A DNA stretch of 64,000 nucleotides from Selaginella moellendorffii (GCF_000143415.4 NW_003314273.1:1456052-1520051); one strand, 5' to 3'; positions 35,108 to 46,300 are shown, counted from the first letter of the stretch. Notes: generated by a model not told the origin, from the letters alone. Translations and numbers: made by a program.

Positions 35108-38100
35108 ATGGTAAGTCTTTTAGGCCAAGTAGAAAATGGCATGAGGCCACATGCTATTCAGTAGCAACATTGGCATGCACCGATTGGGCTCTCGAGTGCA
35201 GTCCGGTTACAGATGGCGTGTAGCCTCACGCCATCTTAGGATGCAGCCTCAAGACATCTGATGCAGTGGTGAATGGCGTGTGGCCTCACGTTATTTCCAG
35301 CTGCTAGCTTTTCATCTGTCAGCTCTAATTGTTGTGCATTTCTGAACAGGCGAGGAATTGCATTCTTCTTCCAGCCACTGTCAATGTGGATGTAGAGAAG
35401 GGGGAGGAGCTCACCAGTTGGACTTTCGGGATGGAAGGCGAGGATCTGATGCTGTACAACACAGATGGTGGGAGAAAAGAATGCATGGGGATCCTCATCC
35501 AAGTGACAGACACTCCATGTAGTTCCATGCAAGAATATGGACTGGCACTTGTGGTAGAGACAGCGTCCGCCTTCAAGATCCACCTTGCACATCCTAGTGG
35601 CTTCCCGGAGGGGGGCAGCGGCTATGAGGAATTCCTAGAGGGAGCTAGGGAGAGGTTGTCCAGGAGGCCCACAATTTCAAAGACGCTGCGGGTCTATGAA
35701 GATCACATGGAATCCACGGACCTCACCTACGGCGATGTTCAAAAACTATATTCCAACATTGAGCCGTTGAGAGTGCCTCCAGTTCGCGAAGTGAAGGGGA
35801 AGGGGGTCGATCTGGAAACTACCCCGAAGCAAAAAAGGGTGGTCAAGCTCAAGCCGACGTCCGACTCTGCTGCTTCAAAAAAGAAGCTACTCAGTGATGC
35901 CATTGCCTCGGGTTCGAACACTACACCCACCAAAAAGAAGAGCCGCAAAGAGCAGAAAGAGCAAGAAGAGGCAGCAAAAATCGTCGCAGATAATAGTACT
36001 TGTTACTATTCCAACAAAGTATATACAATCGACGTGAGGCGTATCGACATCCAAAGCAAATACAACCACAGGCTAGTATCTGATGAGTGGGTGGAGAAAC
36101 TGAAGCAGAAGATGCTGGCAAGTCCAGTAACACCCGACATCGCAGACGTGATCCCCTACTACCGAACAATGAAGGGCGAGACGAGGTTTCCAGACTTGAT
36201 CAATAGGAAGGTGTTGGACGATCAGAACATCCGGTTCTATGCCGTCTCCGGGCAGCATTCTAGCTTGGCGATGCAACAGATAGTTGTGGATATTATGGTG
36301 GGCGAGGAGGTGAAGAAAGTCTTCAAGACAAGAGTTGTCCGCCTGATAAAAGGCAACTCGCTCCTCCGATCTATCATATACATCTCCCACGCGCAGAATG
36401 TTAAGCAAGAAATGTGCTACAAATCGGGTCTGCACGAGACATTGGCACGAACACGGAAGCTCTGGGTTCAACTGAAGAAGCCACAAAAACCAGGACAAGG
36501 ACGTGCACTAGCAACTAGCGCCTGGCAGGTAAGCCTTGTTGCATGTGGCATAGCATGTGGCCTCACGCCATTTCCATTGCAGGAATTCTCGAGTCTTCTC
36601 TCGAAAACACTGGGGGTCAATGACACACTCAGCATCCATAACATTCTACTCGCGACAAAAGTTGTTTTTGACAAATGGGTAGATGTGCTGAGGAGGTACC
36701 ATGACGGGGAGTTGCTAAACTCAATGGGTGTGGAGGACGGCCGGAAGCCCAATGATTTGAAGCTCAATGCCTTGTGTTTCTCGCGGTCTCTAGACGACGA
36801 CGACCTTCTGACAGTGGCTAATGCTCTTCTACGTGGTGAGGTAGTCTTCAACAAGACCAGAATGACTCCCGGCCATATTGTGACATACGAGGACTTGCGC
36901 ATGACTCTGAGAGCTCGTGCGCTATTGAAGGATTGGATCTTCGAGCAAGTGGCCGTGGAGAGGGTGAGCATCGACACCACGCAAGAGATGATGGAAGAGC
37001 TGGAGTTGTCAAATGAAGACATCGACGAGTACGTGAAGGGGGCCCCCAAGTTTATCGATCTGCTGCGGGATGCCACGAAAAGTAAAGCTGAGAAGTTGGA
37101 TCAGTATCCAAATTTCATTAAGAGGGATGTCGACCACCGGCTTCAGAAACAGCTCGACCCCGCAGCAGAGGCCTATCGAGAACCTTACCGGGTATACGTG
37201 AATTCGGATGAGGATCAAAGGTGGAGGAGCATCGTTTCCCGCGGAGATGAGCAGGTCAAGAACATCTTTTGTGTGATGGACTTCACAAACGAGGAGATCA
37301 CTCATGCAGACGAAGTCAGCTCCATCATTGACTTAATGGTGGGACTTGCGGAGGTGGAATCTTCAGTCCACTATATGATCTACGACTCCGAATCCTATCA
37401 CAAGTTCTGGAAGGCCTTGAACGAGGTGAAGGCTCGGTTGAAAGGCAAGGAGATGCGGGAGATCCATGGGATAATGGCTAAGAAGAAGATACCGACGAAT
37501 GTCCGCATCTTCACACTCGCCCTTGTTATTGGTCCTGCAGCAGAGTGGGACTGGAGTGACTTCCCAGCTTCGTTCAACAAGGCCGATCGAATTGATCTGA
37601 GGGAGGTCAATTTACCTGTGCCTGAGGAACTGAAGACGGCTATGGAGCTTTCGAATCCAAAGAAAGCTCCAGGTGCAGCATGGGAAATGCTCAGCTGGGT
37701 CTTCAACGCAATAGCGGGTGACTCCAAGGGCAAATGCGTTGTCGAGTACAACTGTGGCGGACTATTCTTTTGAGCCGCACTACTCAAGGGTGTCCCGTGT
37801 GTTGCGGTGACAAACTCCATTGAAGAGGTGACTTCAATGGAGCATATAATTACAGTTGCCAAAGAAAAACAGTATCTTCTCTGCGAACCTGGTGAGTACG
37901 CACTTTAAGTTTAAATGTTATCTCACAAGCTCTGTATGCAGGAGCGTGGCCACCCCCAGATGCTGAAACGGCGTTAACAACTACTGATGTTAGGCCGAGC
38001 TCACAACCTGCACAAGGTAAGGTCACGTGAGGCCTCACGCCATTTTGATTATAGATCATTGTGAATATTCAGACACGAGGACTGAAAAGCGCACTGGTGG

Positions 38101-40009
38101 CGCGTCGAAGAAGGACAAATAGACAAGCAATAGGACAAAAGGAGGTACAAATTATATTTGCAATGGCGTGTGGTCTCATGCCATTCCTTGTAGGAGACAC
38201 TTCTTCAAAGGCAAAACAGGCAAGCACCAGCCAAGCTCAAACTGACAGTGGTCATAAAAAGTGAAAGCACGTTGGACAGTCGTCAGGATCAGAGGCGTTT
38301 GATTCGAAAAGGAAGAAGGGCAACGAAAAGATGATAGGTAATGCCTCGCGATTATGGCGTGTGTGCTCATGCCATTCATTGCAGATCAAGGGCTGAGTGA
38401 AAGGAGCCAGTCACCACCTCCTGACTCAGATTCCTATGGCGAACTCCCCTTCCCCAATCTCAATGGAGAGGTACAATGGATGAGGGATGCTTTTCAAGTC
38501 AGGGCCACGTTTTTCTCATCTTGTCGTCTTCGAAGGGTGCAAGAACGTGCAGAAACCATGTTAAGACAGTCGGGTGAGGATACGGTCCTAGGTCAAGCAC
38601 TAAAACAGGCTATGGATGTCTTGTATTTTGAGATGGAGACTCGGCCAGATGATTTTCCCAAGATGGTCCTCGAAGAACAAGCCATCCAGCCTGAGCAGCC
38701 TATGGAAGAAATGCAGGAGGGGGATGAGGAGCCAGAGAAAGATAATGAGCAGGAAGAGCAGAAGGACGAAGAGGAGGACAAAGAAGAGGAGGACGAAGAA
38801 GAGGAGGACGAAGAGGACTTGGATGGTCCTCACAATGGTGACGATCACAATAACGACGATGACGATGATGACGACAATGGCCAACCTGAGGTGGCCAAAG
38901 AGCAGCGGAGGAAGGTCATACAAGACAAACCATCAGGTAAATAATAGTACATCCATTCCTAACCTTTTACCATTTCTAACATTGTCCATGTAGGTCGTAG
39001 AAGAAATGGTAAGTAGAGATTATTCAGTTGAATTAAGATACAAACTCTAGCCTTTAGTGTCGAGGAAGGATAGTGCCAAGCAAGGGTCGAAACGTATGTC
39101 CAATCCTTCAGAATCAGCAGTGCGCCCAAGTGATATCGGTCCTAGTTCCTCAATAGCAGTTGATGGTAAATACAGTATAGTCGATTCAATGTGCTAATGA
39201 GTTTGTTTTTAGTAGCCAGTAGGGAGGATACCATCTCAATCGAAGGGAGATATTTGGACATGCATATGGATCCGCCAGTGGACTCTACTTGCCTGCAAGA
39301 GTCATTAGAGCTGGTGGAGGCTACTATCCATATCAACGCCAAGCAAGCTGACCACGCTCCACTTGATGCTGCCCATACCACTGAGTCAATCTTGTCCACG
39401 TATCCAACTGACGGTGACCAGGCGCCATTGGACCCGCATGAGGCCGCCCCAGCCGCTGAGCCGGTCGTATCCTCATTTCCAACGTGTGCCCAATCGTCTG
39501 ACTACGCGCCATTGGAACCTCCCTACACCGCCCCTGCTGCCTGTTCGGTCATGTCCACTTTGCCAACGGAGGCACCAGCTGAAATGGCGTGTGATCACAC
39601 GGCATCGGAACCACCCCATGCCACTGTTGAGCCAGTTGTACCAGAGTCTACAGCTGAAATGGCATGTGCCCACACGCCATCGGATGCGATTGACCCCACA
39701 TTGCAGAGGAGAGTATTTCCGCCCTTCACGTTTCCTCGACCAAAACCCTCTCAACGACCATCGGGAGCACCATTCGCTAATATTGTAGATGGTAAAATTG
39801 ACTTGTACCATTTTTTATGCTGACGCATTTCATTTCAGAGTCACGGCGAAGGTACTGTATCGTTTTTGATCTGAACGGTGTCCTTTTCTCCCATGAGCGT
39901 GGCTTGTCCTCGAATGTCACTGCACCCTCCAAAGCCTGCGGTCGCAAGTTGGTCAAAAGAGACAGATTCACATTAATCACACGGGAGAAACTGCGGGATC
40001 TAATAATAC
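35108..40009 (+). CDS. Large multi-exon gene: ParB-like N-terminal region, acidic and repeat regions, C-terminal HAD/FCP1-like motif; truncated
   Basis: Exons: ATG 35108-35110 (exon 1 ends at the ATG), 35350-36528, 36583-37891, 37942-38016, 38073-38144, 38194-38337, 38385-38936, 38994-39008 (15 nt), 39058-39165, 39213-39791, 39839 to the block end. After exon 3 every intron is phase 1 and every join keeps frame, strong support for one gene. The N-terminal third holds a basic stretch and then RLVSDEWVEKLKQKM and YAVSGQHSSLAMQQIV, which recall ParB/sulfiredoxin-fold proteins (weak). Exon 7 ends in a long Glu/Asp run, exon 10 has Pro/Thr-rich repeats, and the last exon has YCIVFDLNGVLF, the D-x-N-G-V-L start of HAD/FCP1-type phosphatases. 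In-frame stops occur at 37771-37773 (TGA), 38120-38122 (TAG) and 38262-38264 (TGA), each where Arg or Gln would fit. The frame is cut at about 40009, so the phosphatase-like domain is incomplete. Confidence 0.6.
35111..35349 (+). other. Intron 1 of the large gene, with three palindromes
   Basis: GTAAGT donor directly after the ATG and CTGAACAG acceptor. The 239-bp intron is the longest in this gene and contains palindrome copies at 35136, 35213 and 35273. The other introns (36529-36582, 37892-37941, 38017-38072, 38145-38193, 38338-38384, 38937-38993, 39009-39057, 39166-39212, 39792-39838) are 47-57 nt; four of them (36529, 38017, 38145, 38338) consist largely of one palindrome. Confidence 0.65.
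38994..39008 (+). other. 15-nt microexon
   Basis: Exon 8 of the large gene, bounded by CATGTAG and GTAAGT, adds only the residues G-R-R-R-N when spliced in phase 1. It fits the frame on both sides. Skipping it would also keep the frame, so inclusion may be optional. Confidence 0.55.
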
Positions 40010-40759
40010 TATACTTTTGGAACCCCCCGCATCCCCCCCCCCCCCCCCCCCTGGGGGACGATCGCTTTGGGCTTTCACCCAACTGCCTGTATTAGTATTC
40101 GGACTCGGACTCAGGCTCGAACTCGGACTCGGACTCGGTCTCGGTCCCGGTTTCAGACTCGGACTCGGTCTCGGTCTCAATCTCGGCCTCGGTCTCGGTC
40201 TCGGTCTCGGTTCCATCTCGGACTCCATCTCGGACTCCATCTCGGACTCCATCTCGGGTCCATCTCGGGTCCATCTCAGACTCCATCTCGGGTCCATCTC
40301 AAACTCCATCTCAGACTCCATCTCAGACTCCATCTCGAACTCCATCTCAGGTCCATCTTGGACTCCATCTCAGACTCCATCTCGGGTCCATCTCGGACTC
40401 CACTTCGGGTCCATCTCGGACTCCATCTGGGACTCCACTTCGGGTCCATCTCGGACTCCATCTTGGACTCCACTTCGGGTCCATCTCGGACTCCGTCTCG
40501 GACTCCACTTTGGGTCCATCTCGGACACTTCCTCGTGTCATGTGTTGGTCCTTTTTGGGTCCCTTTTTGGAGCCTTGCTTATTGGTTGCCTTGTGCTCGC
40601 TCCTCGAGCACTTTGTTGGGGGTTCCACTCCCGCTCTCGACCTTCCAAGTCGGAGCTTTTAGTCCAAATGTGTTATGCTCGTTTGGCTTTCGCTTCTGCC
40701 ACTACCATGTGGCGCCCTTTCCGACTCCACTTTGGGGCCTAGGGATTTTGTGTCTCACA
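40010..40759 (-). repeat. LTR family A copy 2, inner part, with minisatellite
   Basis: Resumes LTR homology at ACTATACTTTTGGAACCCCC and contains a C-run (about 40036-40050), GATCGCTTTGGGCTTTCACC and then CTCGGA hexamers (40095-40210) and GGACTCCATCTC 12-mers (40211-40530). It ends at TGTGTCTCACA (40749-40759), the inverted form of the TGTGAGACAC start of the plus-oriented copy at 46541. The part 40530-40759 matches the reverse complement of 46541-46770. Confidence 0.7.
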
Positions 40760-43384
40760 ACTCCACCACCCATAGACGAAGTTCGATGTCCTCATCAAAC
40801 AGTAAACCCTTTTATAAAGTAACACCCACATGTATTACCGTTTCCATCCTTGGCCCCCGGCCAATATTTGTCATGGTTTGACACCAAAGGCTCACCATGC
40901 CTTGTCCATCCTCTAAGGAGCATAGTCTCTCTAACTTAGAGACTCATTCGGCCACTTAGGGTGGTTTGCTCCCTTTTATTGGTTCAATTCTTGTTAAACC
41001 CATTAAAGACATCGTCTCTAACTCAATTCCACTACTCATTCTCTAGTAGTCTCAGATTCTATCGACATAACCTTTGCACTTTGGAACGTTTACTTTTGAC
41101 TTCTTGAAGTCAATTTCCTAGGTGTCTCCGACACCTTGCATTGCACATATCATGCAAGTCCACTTCCCTATCTTAGGAAGTCCTCTACTTGAGGGCACCA
41201 TCATCCTCTTTTCTATTTTGTGCCACCCTTGGCACTATGTTCCAATTATCATCGTTTGTGCCAGGGCTGTCCACAGCCCTATCCTTTGGCTACTTTGCCG
41301 CTCCTCACTTGAAGCATTTACTTTGCCAAATTGGAGCACTTGGGAATCTAACCTTGGAAGTTCACTTCCTTTCGCGCAATCTGTTAGCATCAAACACATT
41401 AGTGTTCCTTGGCTAACCTTGCCATTTGGATTCCTCCCATTAAATTCCATGGCCCAAACTTCGCTACTAGTCTTTTGCTCCTATCCATTGATTGTTGCAT
41501 CAAGCACCAAAGGATCACTACCTCCCTCCTTGAGGTATTCTTTTGGTTCCATGGCAAAGCTCCACTTCGCCAAGTCCAGAGGGTGCTCATCCCTAGTAGG
41601 TCTCTTTAGCAACTTCTGTTATGGGCCCCTTCCACGGCCTAACATTGTGACCCTCTCATAGGTCCTTTCTAGAGACTACTTTCTTGAACTCACAATACCA
41701 TTGTATTGTCGTAGTTCATTTCCCTTAGGTGTCCTTCCCACTTGGTCACCCACTTCCCACTTGGTTTGCCAATAGGTACTAGGTCTCCCAGACCTTTAAC
41801 TTGTTGACCATGACCCCGGGGGCATCCCCCACACTTGGCGGTGTGCCCAAGCCCAAGGGTCCATAGCAATTGAGACTGGGTGTCCCCATCTCATTCACCA
41901 CGTCCTTGGTGCCACTCGCACCAAAGTGTTCAAGTTAGATATGCCGAGCCACACTAAGCAATCTAACCATGTATCACGACTCCGGAGCATCCCCCGCTTG
42001 GCGGTGTGCCCAAGCCAGTCTCCTCACTGAGAGTCCATGACCACCGAAATATGAGTGTCCTCATATTCCAAACCATCACCACGCCCTAATGATTTGGGAC
42101 TCGAACCCAAGCACTAGAGGGTCAGGACTCAAACCCAACCTTCGTATATGCATCTACGGACGGCATCACCCAGGATGCCTGGCGTGACTCATCACGCCGG
42201 TGCACCAACTTATACTTAAAGCGTGCTATAGATCACAGCTTAAGAACCTAGTTCCTCCGCACTGCCAAGTCCTCTCACTTGACAAGTCTGTGATCCTGCA
42301 TGGACTCCTCCATGCTTGGCCCCATAGCCCACCCTTTTTTAAGTTATCACCTTCAACTAAAGTATTTGTTCCCCCGACTTGCCAATCTCGTTTGGCAAGT
42401 CCTCCGGCCACTGTAACATGGTTCTTGCATAAGCGTGAAAGTCCTTGACCATCGACCTTCGTTCAAAGCCCTCTCTTTGAACACTCGGGAATTACTTCCC
42501 TAACCTTGATAGCCTTGCCTCATGGCAAGCTTCAAGACCATGCTTTTGCTGTGCCACTTTGATTTCGCGCGTTCCATGAACCATTTACACTTGGCCTTTC
42601 TAGGTACTAAGCTACCTAGAATCGTCTTTGGGAACCTTGAAGCAACTCTGTCCCTTAGCTTGCTAAGGCCTCCCTTTTCGCAAGCTTTATAGTTGCCATA
42701 TAGTCTAACATGGACAATTCCATATTTTAGACTCTCCATGGCATCACGGTTGCTAGCAACAACATCCTCGAGCACCCTCTTGATTCTCCACTCTCAACTT
42801 GCATAACCACCGTTGGATATGCCCTTCGATTTCTATGATTCAGTTCCATCATAATACTACTTGCCTTTTGGTCCCATATGTTTCCTTTGGTTATTCTCCT
42901 CCAGACTAGGAGGATAGCTTTGCACATTTTACTATGCCTTAGCAAGTATTCTTAGGGATGAACTTACCCGATAGCCTAGGGAGTGGTTCCTCAATCTTGG
43001 GCATGCTCACGTTATAATCCAACACATGGGGATTAACATTATTGCTTATGGGCCTTTACATGCCCATCACTAGCCTTGCCAAAATTCCATTTTTGGCACT
43101 GTCCAATTCGGGTAGACAGTCTTCTCCTGTCTTCACAACCTTGGACATTTGGATAACACCTACTATCCATCATTTGCTAGGGACTTAGTCCCTTGGGCCT
43201 TATCTATTGCCCTTGCGACACGAAATACCACTTCTTGGTGTTCTAGAGTGTTTGGGTGTCCCAATAATGGCCTTCTGACAATGAGCATTCCTGTTTACGA
43301 CATTAACTTACTACATTGCAACATAAGCAATTTATCCCCCGTAAGGGTATATCTAACTTCTTTATGCCATTAAGAAGTCTTAAG
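40760..43384. repeat. Internal repeat unit shared with the LINE-split copy at 53.1-62.5 kb
   Basis: No coding sequence is recognised; open frames such as 41122-41661 have no family features. The part 41520-42960 runs parallel to 53100-53826 joined to 61775-62480, including ATTCTTTTGGTTCCATGGCA, GTATCACGACTCCGG, AACCCAAGCACTAGAGGG and ATGCATCTACGGACGGCATC. It is probably the decayed internal part of an LTR retrotransposon. It preserves the empty target site of the LINE at about 42105-42120. Confidence 0.6.
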
Positions 43385-46300
43385 AAGCACATTAGCAACT
43401 TAAGGTTACAATTTGAGTTGGCAGGATTAATATTAGCCTATTGGTGGTTCCATGAGTTGTTCTATGTACTGTGGGTGAAAGTAAACCTTCCCTGGGTTTG
43501 CTAAGAGTGGTAAATATGCTGGTTCGTAGTTGTTTAGCATGGCACTAGTGGATCCTTCCTAGGCATGATAATAAATGGATCAATCAAGATTATAGGGATT
43601 AGTCTATTGGTTTAAGTAGTCATTATCATGTTCTCTCATAAACTTTTCTTGGATTGGACAGAAGGCAATGCTAATGCAAGCTGAAGGCTTGGTCAAAGTT
43701 AAGACCGAAAAGAAAGTTAACTAAGACGAAGGATTAAACACGTAAATTATTTTCTCTTCTTGGAGAGATGAATTGCAACAAGGTGTGACTTATTGCTCAT
43801 GTTCACATCATATAATCAAGAGTTCCTACTTTGATGTATGTTGGAAATGATGGTCTTACCAGTGGTGAGTTGTGGGATGGATAGCGGTAAAGTGTTAAAC
43901 CATTTTATCTAGGCTTACTATTGAAGACTTGGGTTACAATGCTTAATTCTTTTCTAGGGAATCTTGCTATTGCTCCTTGAGTAGCTTGGTGTTAGATTAT
44001 TTTTGAGTTTGAGTGGTATGAACTTGTCCATATTGTCAATGGGGCTTTTCATATTTATCCTCTTGAAAACCATAGAGGTCCAGTTTTGACATGCTCGAAA
44101 CTGGCAAAGAGCATATGGGGGGGGTTGTGATGAGGGGAGGATCCCTAGAACTAGAGTTCGGTTCGGTTCTGTGCAGGTCAGATCAAGGAACTAGAGTCCG
44201 GTTCTGTGCTGCCCAAATCCGTGCCACTCACTCCGCAAATGCATGCTCCCTATCCGCACTGGTGGTGAACTTCGCGCCTTATCCATGGTCCCCAGCCTCA
44301 TCTCTCCCATGTGGTTGCATCTACCGATGTGAAGGACTTGAGTCGATCGTGAGATCAGTGAAGGTACACCACCCTTGCTTGATCTCCATCTGTATGACGC
44401 CTACAGTTTCCAAGAGATATAAGAAGCCCCTGGAGATGTACTGTCCTGGATCCCACAGTGCGGTGAACTGAGGAGGAGTGTGCCGTCTCCGGTAATGGTG
44501 ATGCTGCTGCTGCCTGGAAGTCCTCTCCTCGCTGCTGTGTGACTGATCCCCTCCAACTGGGATTGCTGTTTCCAGCCTCCCATCAGGCCGTGCAAGTGTA
44601 GTGCTGCCACGCCAGTCCCACGGCCTCATACCAGTGTAGCCGTACCCTTGGCGCTATCCATCTGGAATCACGACCAAAGGCGAGCCGCTCCTTTCGGATC
44701 CGGGTTAACTTGTCCATATTGTGAAAAAACATTAGTGGTGTTGGGTGTTGTGAATCTTTATTATTAGGGTGTAGCATTTATATTGCATTTTGTCGAATCG
44801 AGTTTGCATTTGGTACTCGCGTAAAATTTGTAGTAGTGACATAGACATTTCTCGTGGTGTTGCTTGATTGATGATCAAGTCATTATGATTCTTATATTAT
44901 ATCTATGTGATAGTAATGTGTTTATGAAGTTGCTTAGTTAAACAATGATCAACCCCAAAGTGGTTGATAGTGAAGCTAGTCTACTTACACATAATAACAT
45001 TGAAGTAGCTTTGACTAAATTCTCAATAATGATCCATTATGCTAAGTGTAAGTTGGTTCTTTGTCCTTGAAAGTTTGCCCATTAGGTGTTGGAAAGGGTT
45101 ATAGCATTCACTTGCTATGGCTTGTTGGTTTATCTGTTAGCACTTATAGAGTAGATTGTTAGATGGAAAAGATGTGTAGTTGAAACATTGATATTACTAG
45201 CACTTGTGTTAATGGAAGTGACATTTTATTTTGAGTGATAAGGAATTTTCTTTAGAACTTGATTTTCCATATCATTTTTCTTATTAGTGTTTTGGTTACA
45301 CGTTGGATCTTAAATGTGGTTGAAGAAGAGTGTTAGTGCAATGTGGATATCTGAAGATATGATCTTCATGATCAAGTCTTGGATATTTATTTTACATTTT
45401 ATAAATGTCAATTTTAAATTTGGAATTATGGGCATGATGTTCGATGCTTAAATATGCTGTTGGGTCATGAGAATTTATGTTGAGGTGAACTTATATAAAG
45501 GTTTAGGTAGGAGGAAGTTGGTTGAGTCTTAAAAGTTTATATTCTTAAACTATGAGTTATTTTTTCTTTAGAATGGAAACTTTCCACAAATTTTCTTAGA
45601 TTTTTCCAATGGCTAATCTATTGATCATTTTGCTCAAGAATCATTCCATTTTCATAAGCTAGTGCAAACTAGTGAAAGGGTTAGAGTTGACTTCAATTGG
45701 CTTAAACTTTAGTAAGTAGTTTGTATGATATGGCCCAAAAAAGATGTTAAATTTTGAGGCTAAAGCAATTGAGTTGAATAGAGTCTAAAGTTAGTGTAGA
45801 AAAGTGGTCATTGCACTTTTTTACAAAGATGACCCTTGTGTTTTTCTTCTGTAGCGTTATGTTTGGTGGCAGGTTGCACCTTGCATTTTATTATATTCTA
45901 TGAGAGTAGTGAACTCTTACTAATCTTGACTTGGTTTTGGTAGCTTTGCACCTTGGCTAAGGATAATGATGTCCAACTTAGTTGTTTGAAGTTGAGATGT
46001 TATTACCTGTATTATAGTTTTGTCTATTAGGAGGTTGTGTACCAATATAAGGCCATCTTATAATCTTCACTTAATTTTTGGCTGAGTGTTAATCATGCAT
46101 AGCTAGCCTCTTCAAAGCATGCTCAGAGCTATTAGTTAAACGTATTAGTGAGTTTATTGCAGTTGAGTTGGATTCAAGTAGTCATTTAGTTCGTGTTTGT
46201 CCATATTCCTATATCTCATATATGGGGTATTACATTTATGTTAAACAAATATATAACTTGATGACATGAGTTTAATATTTAGGTTTTGTGAAGGCAAGTT

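Larger units (their letters stand above)
28093..39680. repeat. Dispersed palindrome family, core GGCATGAGGCCTCATGCC
   Basis: About 25 copies of a 22-bp near-perfect palindrome. Copies, by start: 28093, 28691, 28851, 28997, 30339, 30396, 32242, 32312, 32410, 33022, 33098, 33954, 34033, 34192, 34328, 35136, 35213, 35273, 36550, 38022, 38163, 38354, 39594, 39659, plus weaker ones near 28010 and 28490. The copy at 32410-32431 is perfectly self-complementary. Others mostly differ by C/T or A/G changes that remain near-symmetric (GGCGTGTGGCCTCACGCC, GGCATGTGGCCCCACGCC). None was found before 27.6 kb or after 39.7 kb. Confidence 0.85.
27464..40009. mobile_element. About 12.5-kb palindrome-rich block with two large genes
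   Basis: This block has a distinct, higher GC content than the AT-rich DNA before it and shares no repeats with the rest of the window. It holds all copies of the GGCATGAGGCCTCATGCC-type palindrome. It encodes a minus-strand gene (28122 to about 32160) and a plus-strand gene (35108 to beyond 40009). The two are divergent, with about 2.9 kb of repeat-rich sequence between them. I found no matching ends. The plus-strand gene is cut at the right border, so what is seen is probably a piece of something larger. Whether it is a mobile element, a captured host segment or a neighbouring locus cut by the LTR is open. Confidence 0.5.

Noticed and set aside
35329-35349. ATG at 35329 as the start of the large plus-strand gene
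   Set aside because: The sequence just after it is a pyrimidine-poor but valid CTGAACAG acceptor. The spliced alternative ATG|GCG from 35110 to 35350 has a perfect GTAAGT donor, so 35329 is more likely intronic.
28093-39680. CRISPR array
   Set aside because: The repeats are palindromic but irregularly spaced over 12 kb, lie in introns and exons of plant-type genes, and there are no cas genes.
40017-40822. Plus-strand frames of 241 and 251 codons and minus-strand frames of 93-122 codons
   Set aside because: Same minisatellite artefact in the inverted copy.
41122-41661. 179-codon plus-strand frame
   Set aside because: It lies in repeat DNA whose parallel copy at 53.1 kb does not keep the frame open, and it has no family features.
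42098-42125. tRNA-like T-arm (GGGTTCGAGTCCCA on the minus strand)
   Set aside because: Only the T-arm-like part is present. No acceptor stem, anticodon arm or D-arm could be placed, and related copies at 53.8 and 61.8 kb have lost the CG core.
44321-44629. Possible expressed gene on the minus strand
   Set aside because: The frame lies inside a 670-bp insertion with a target duplication, lacks a promoter or splice context and is probably a copied fragment; kept as an unidentified insertion only.
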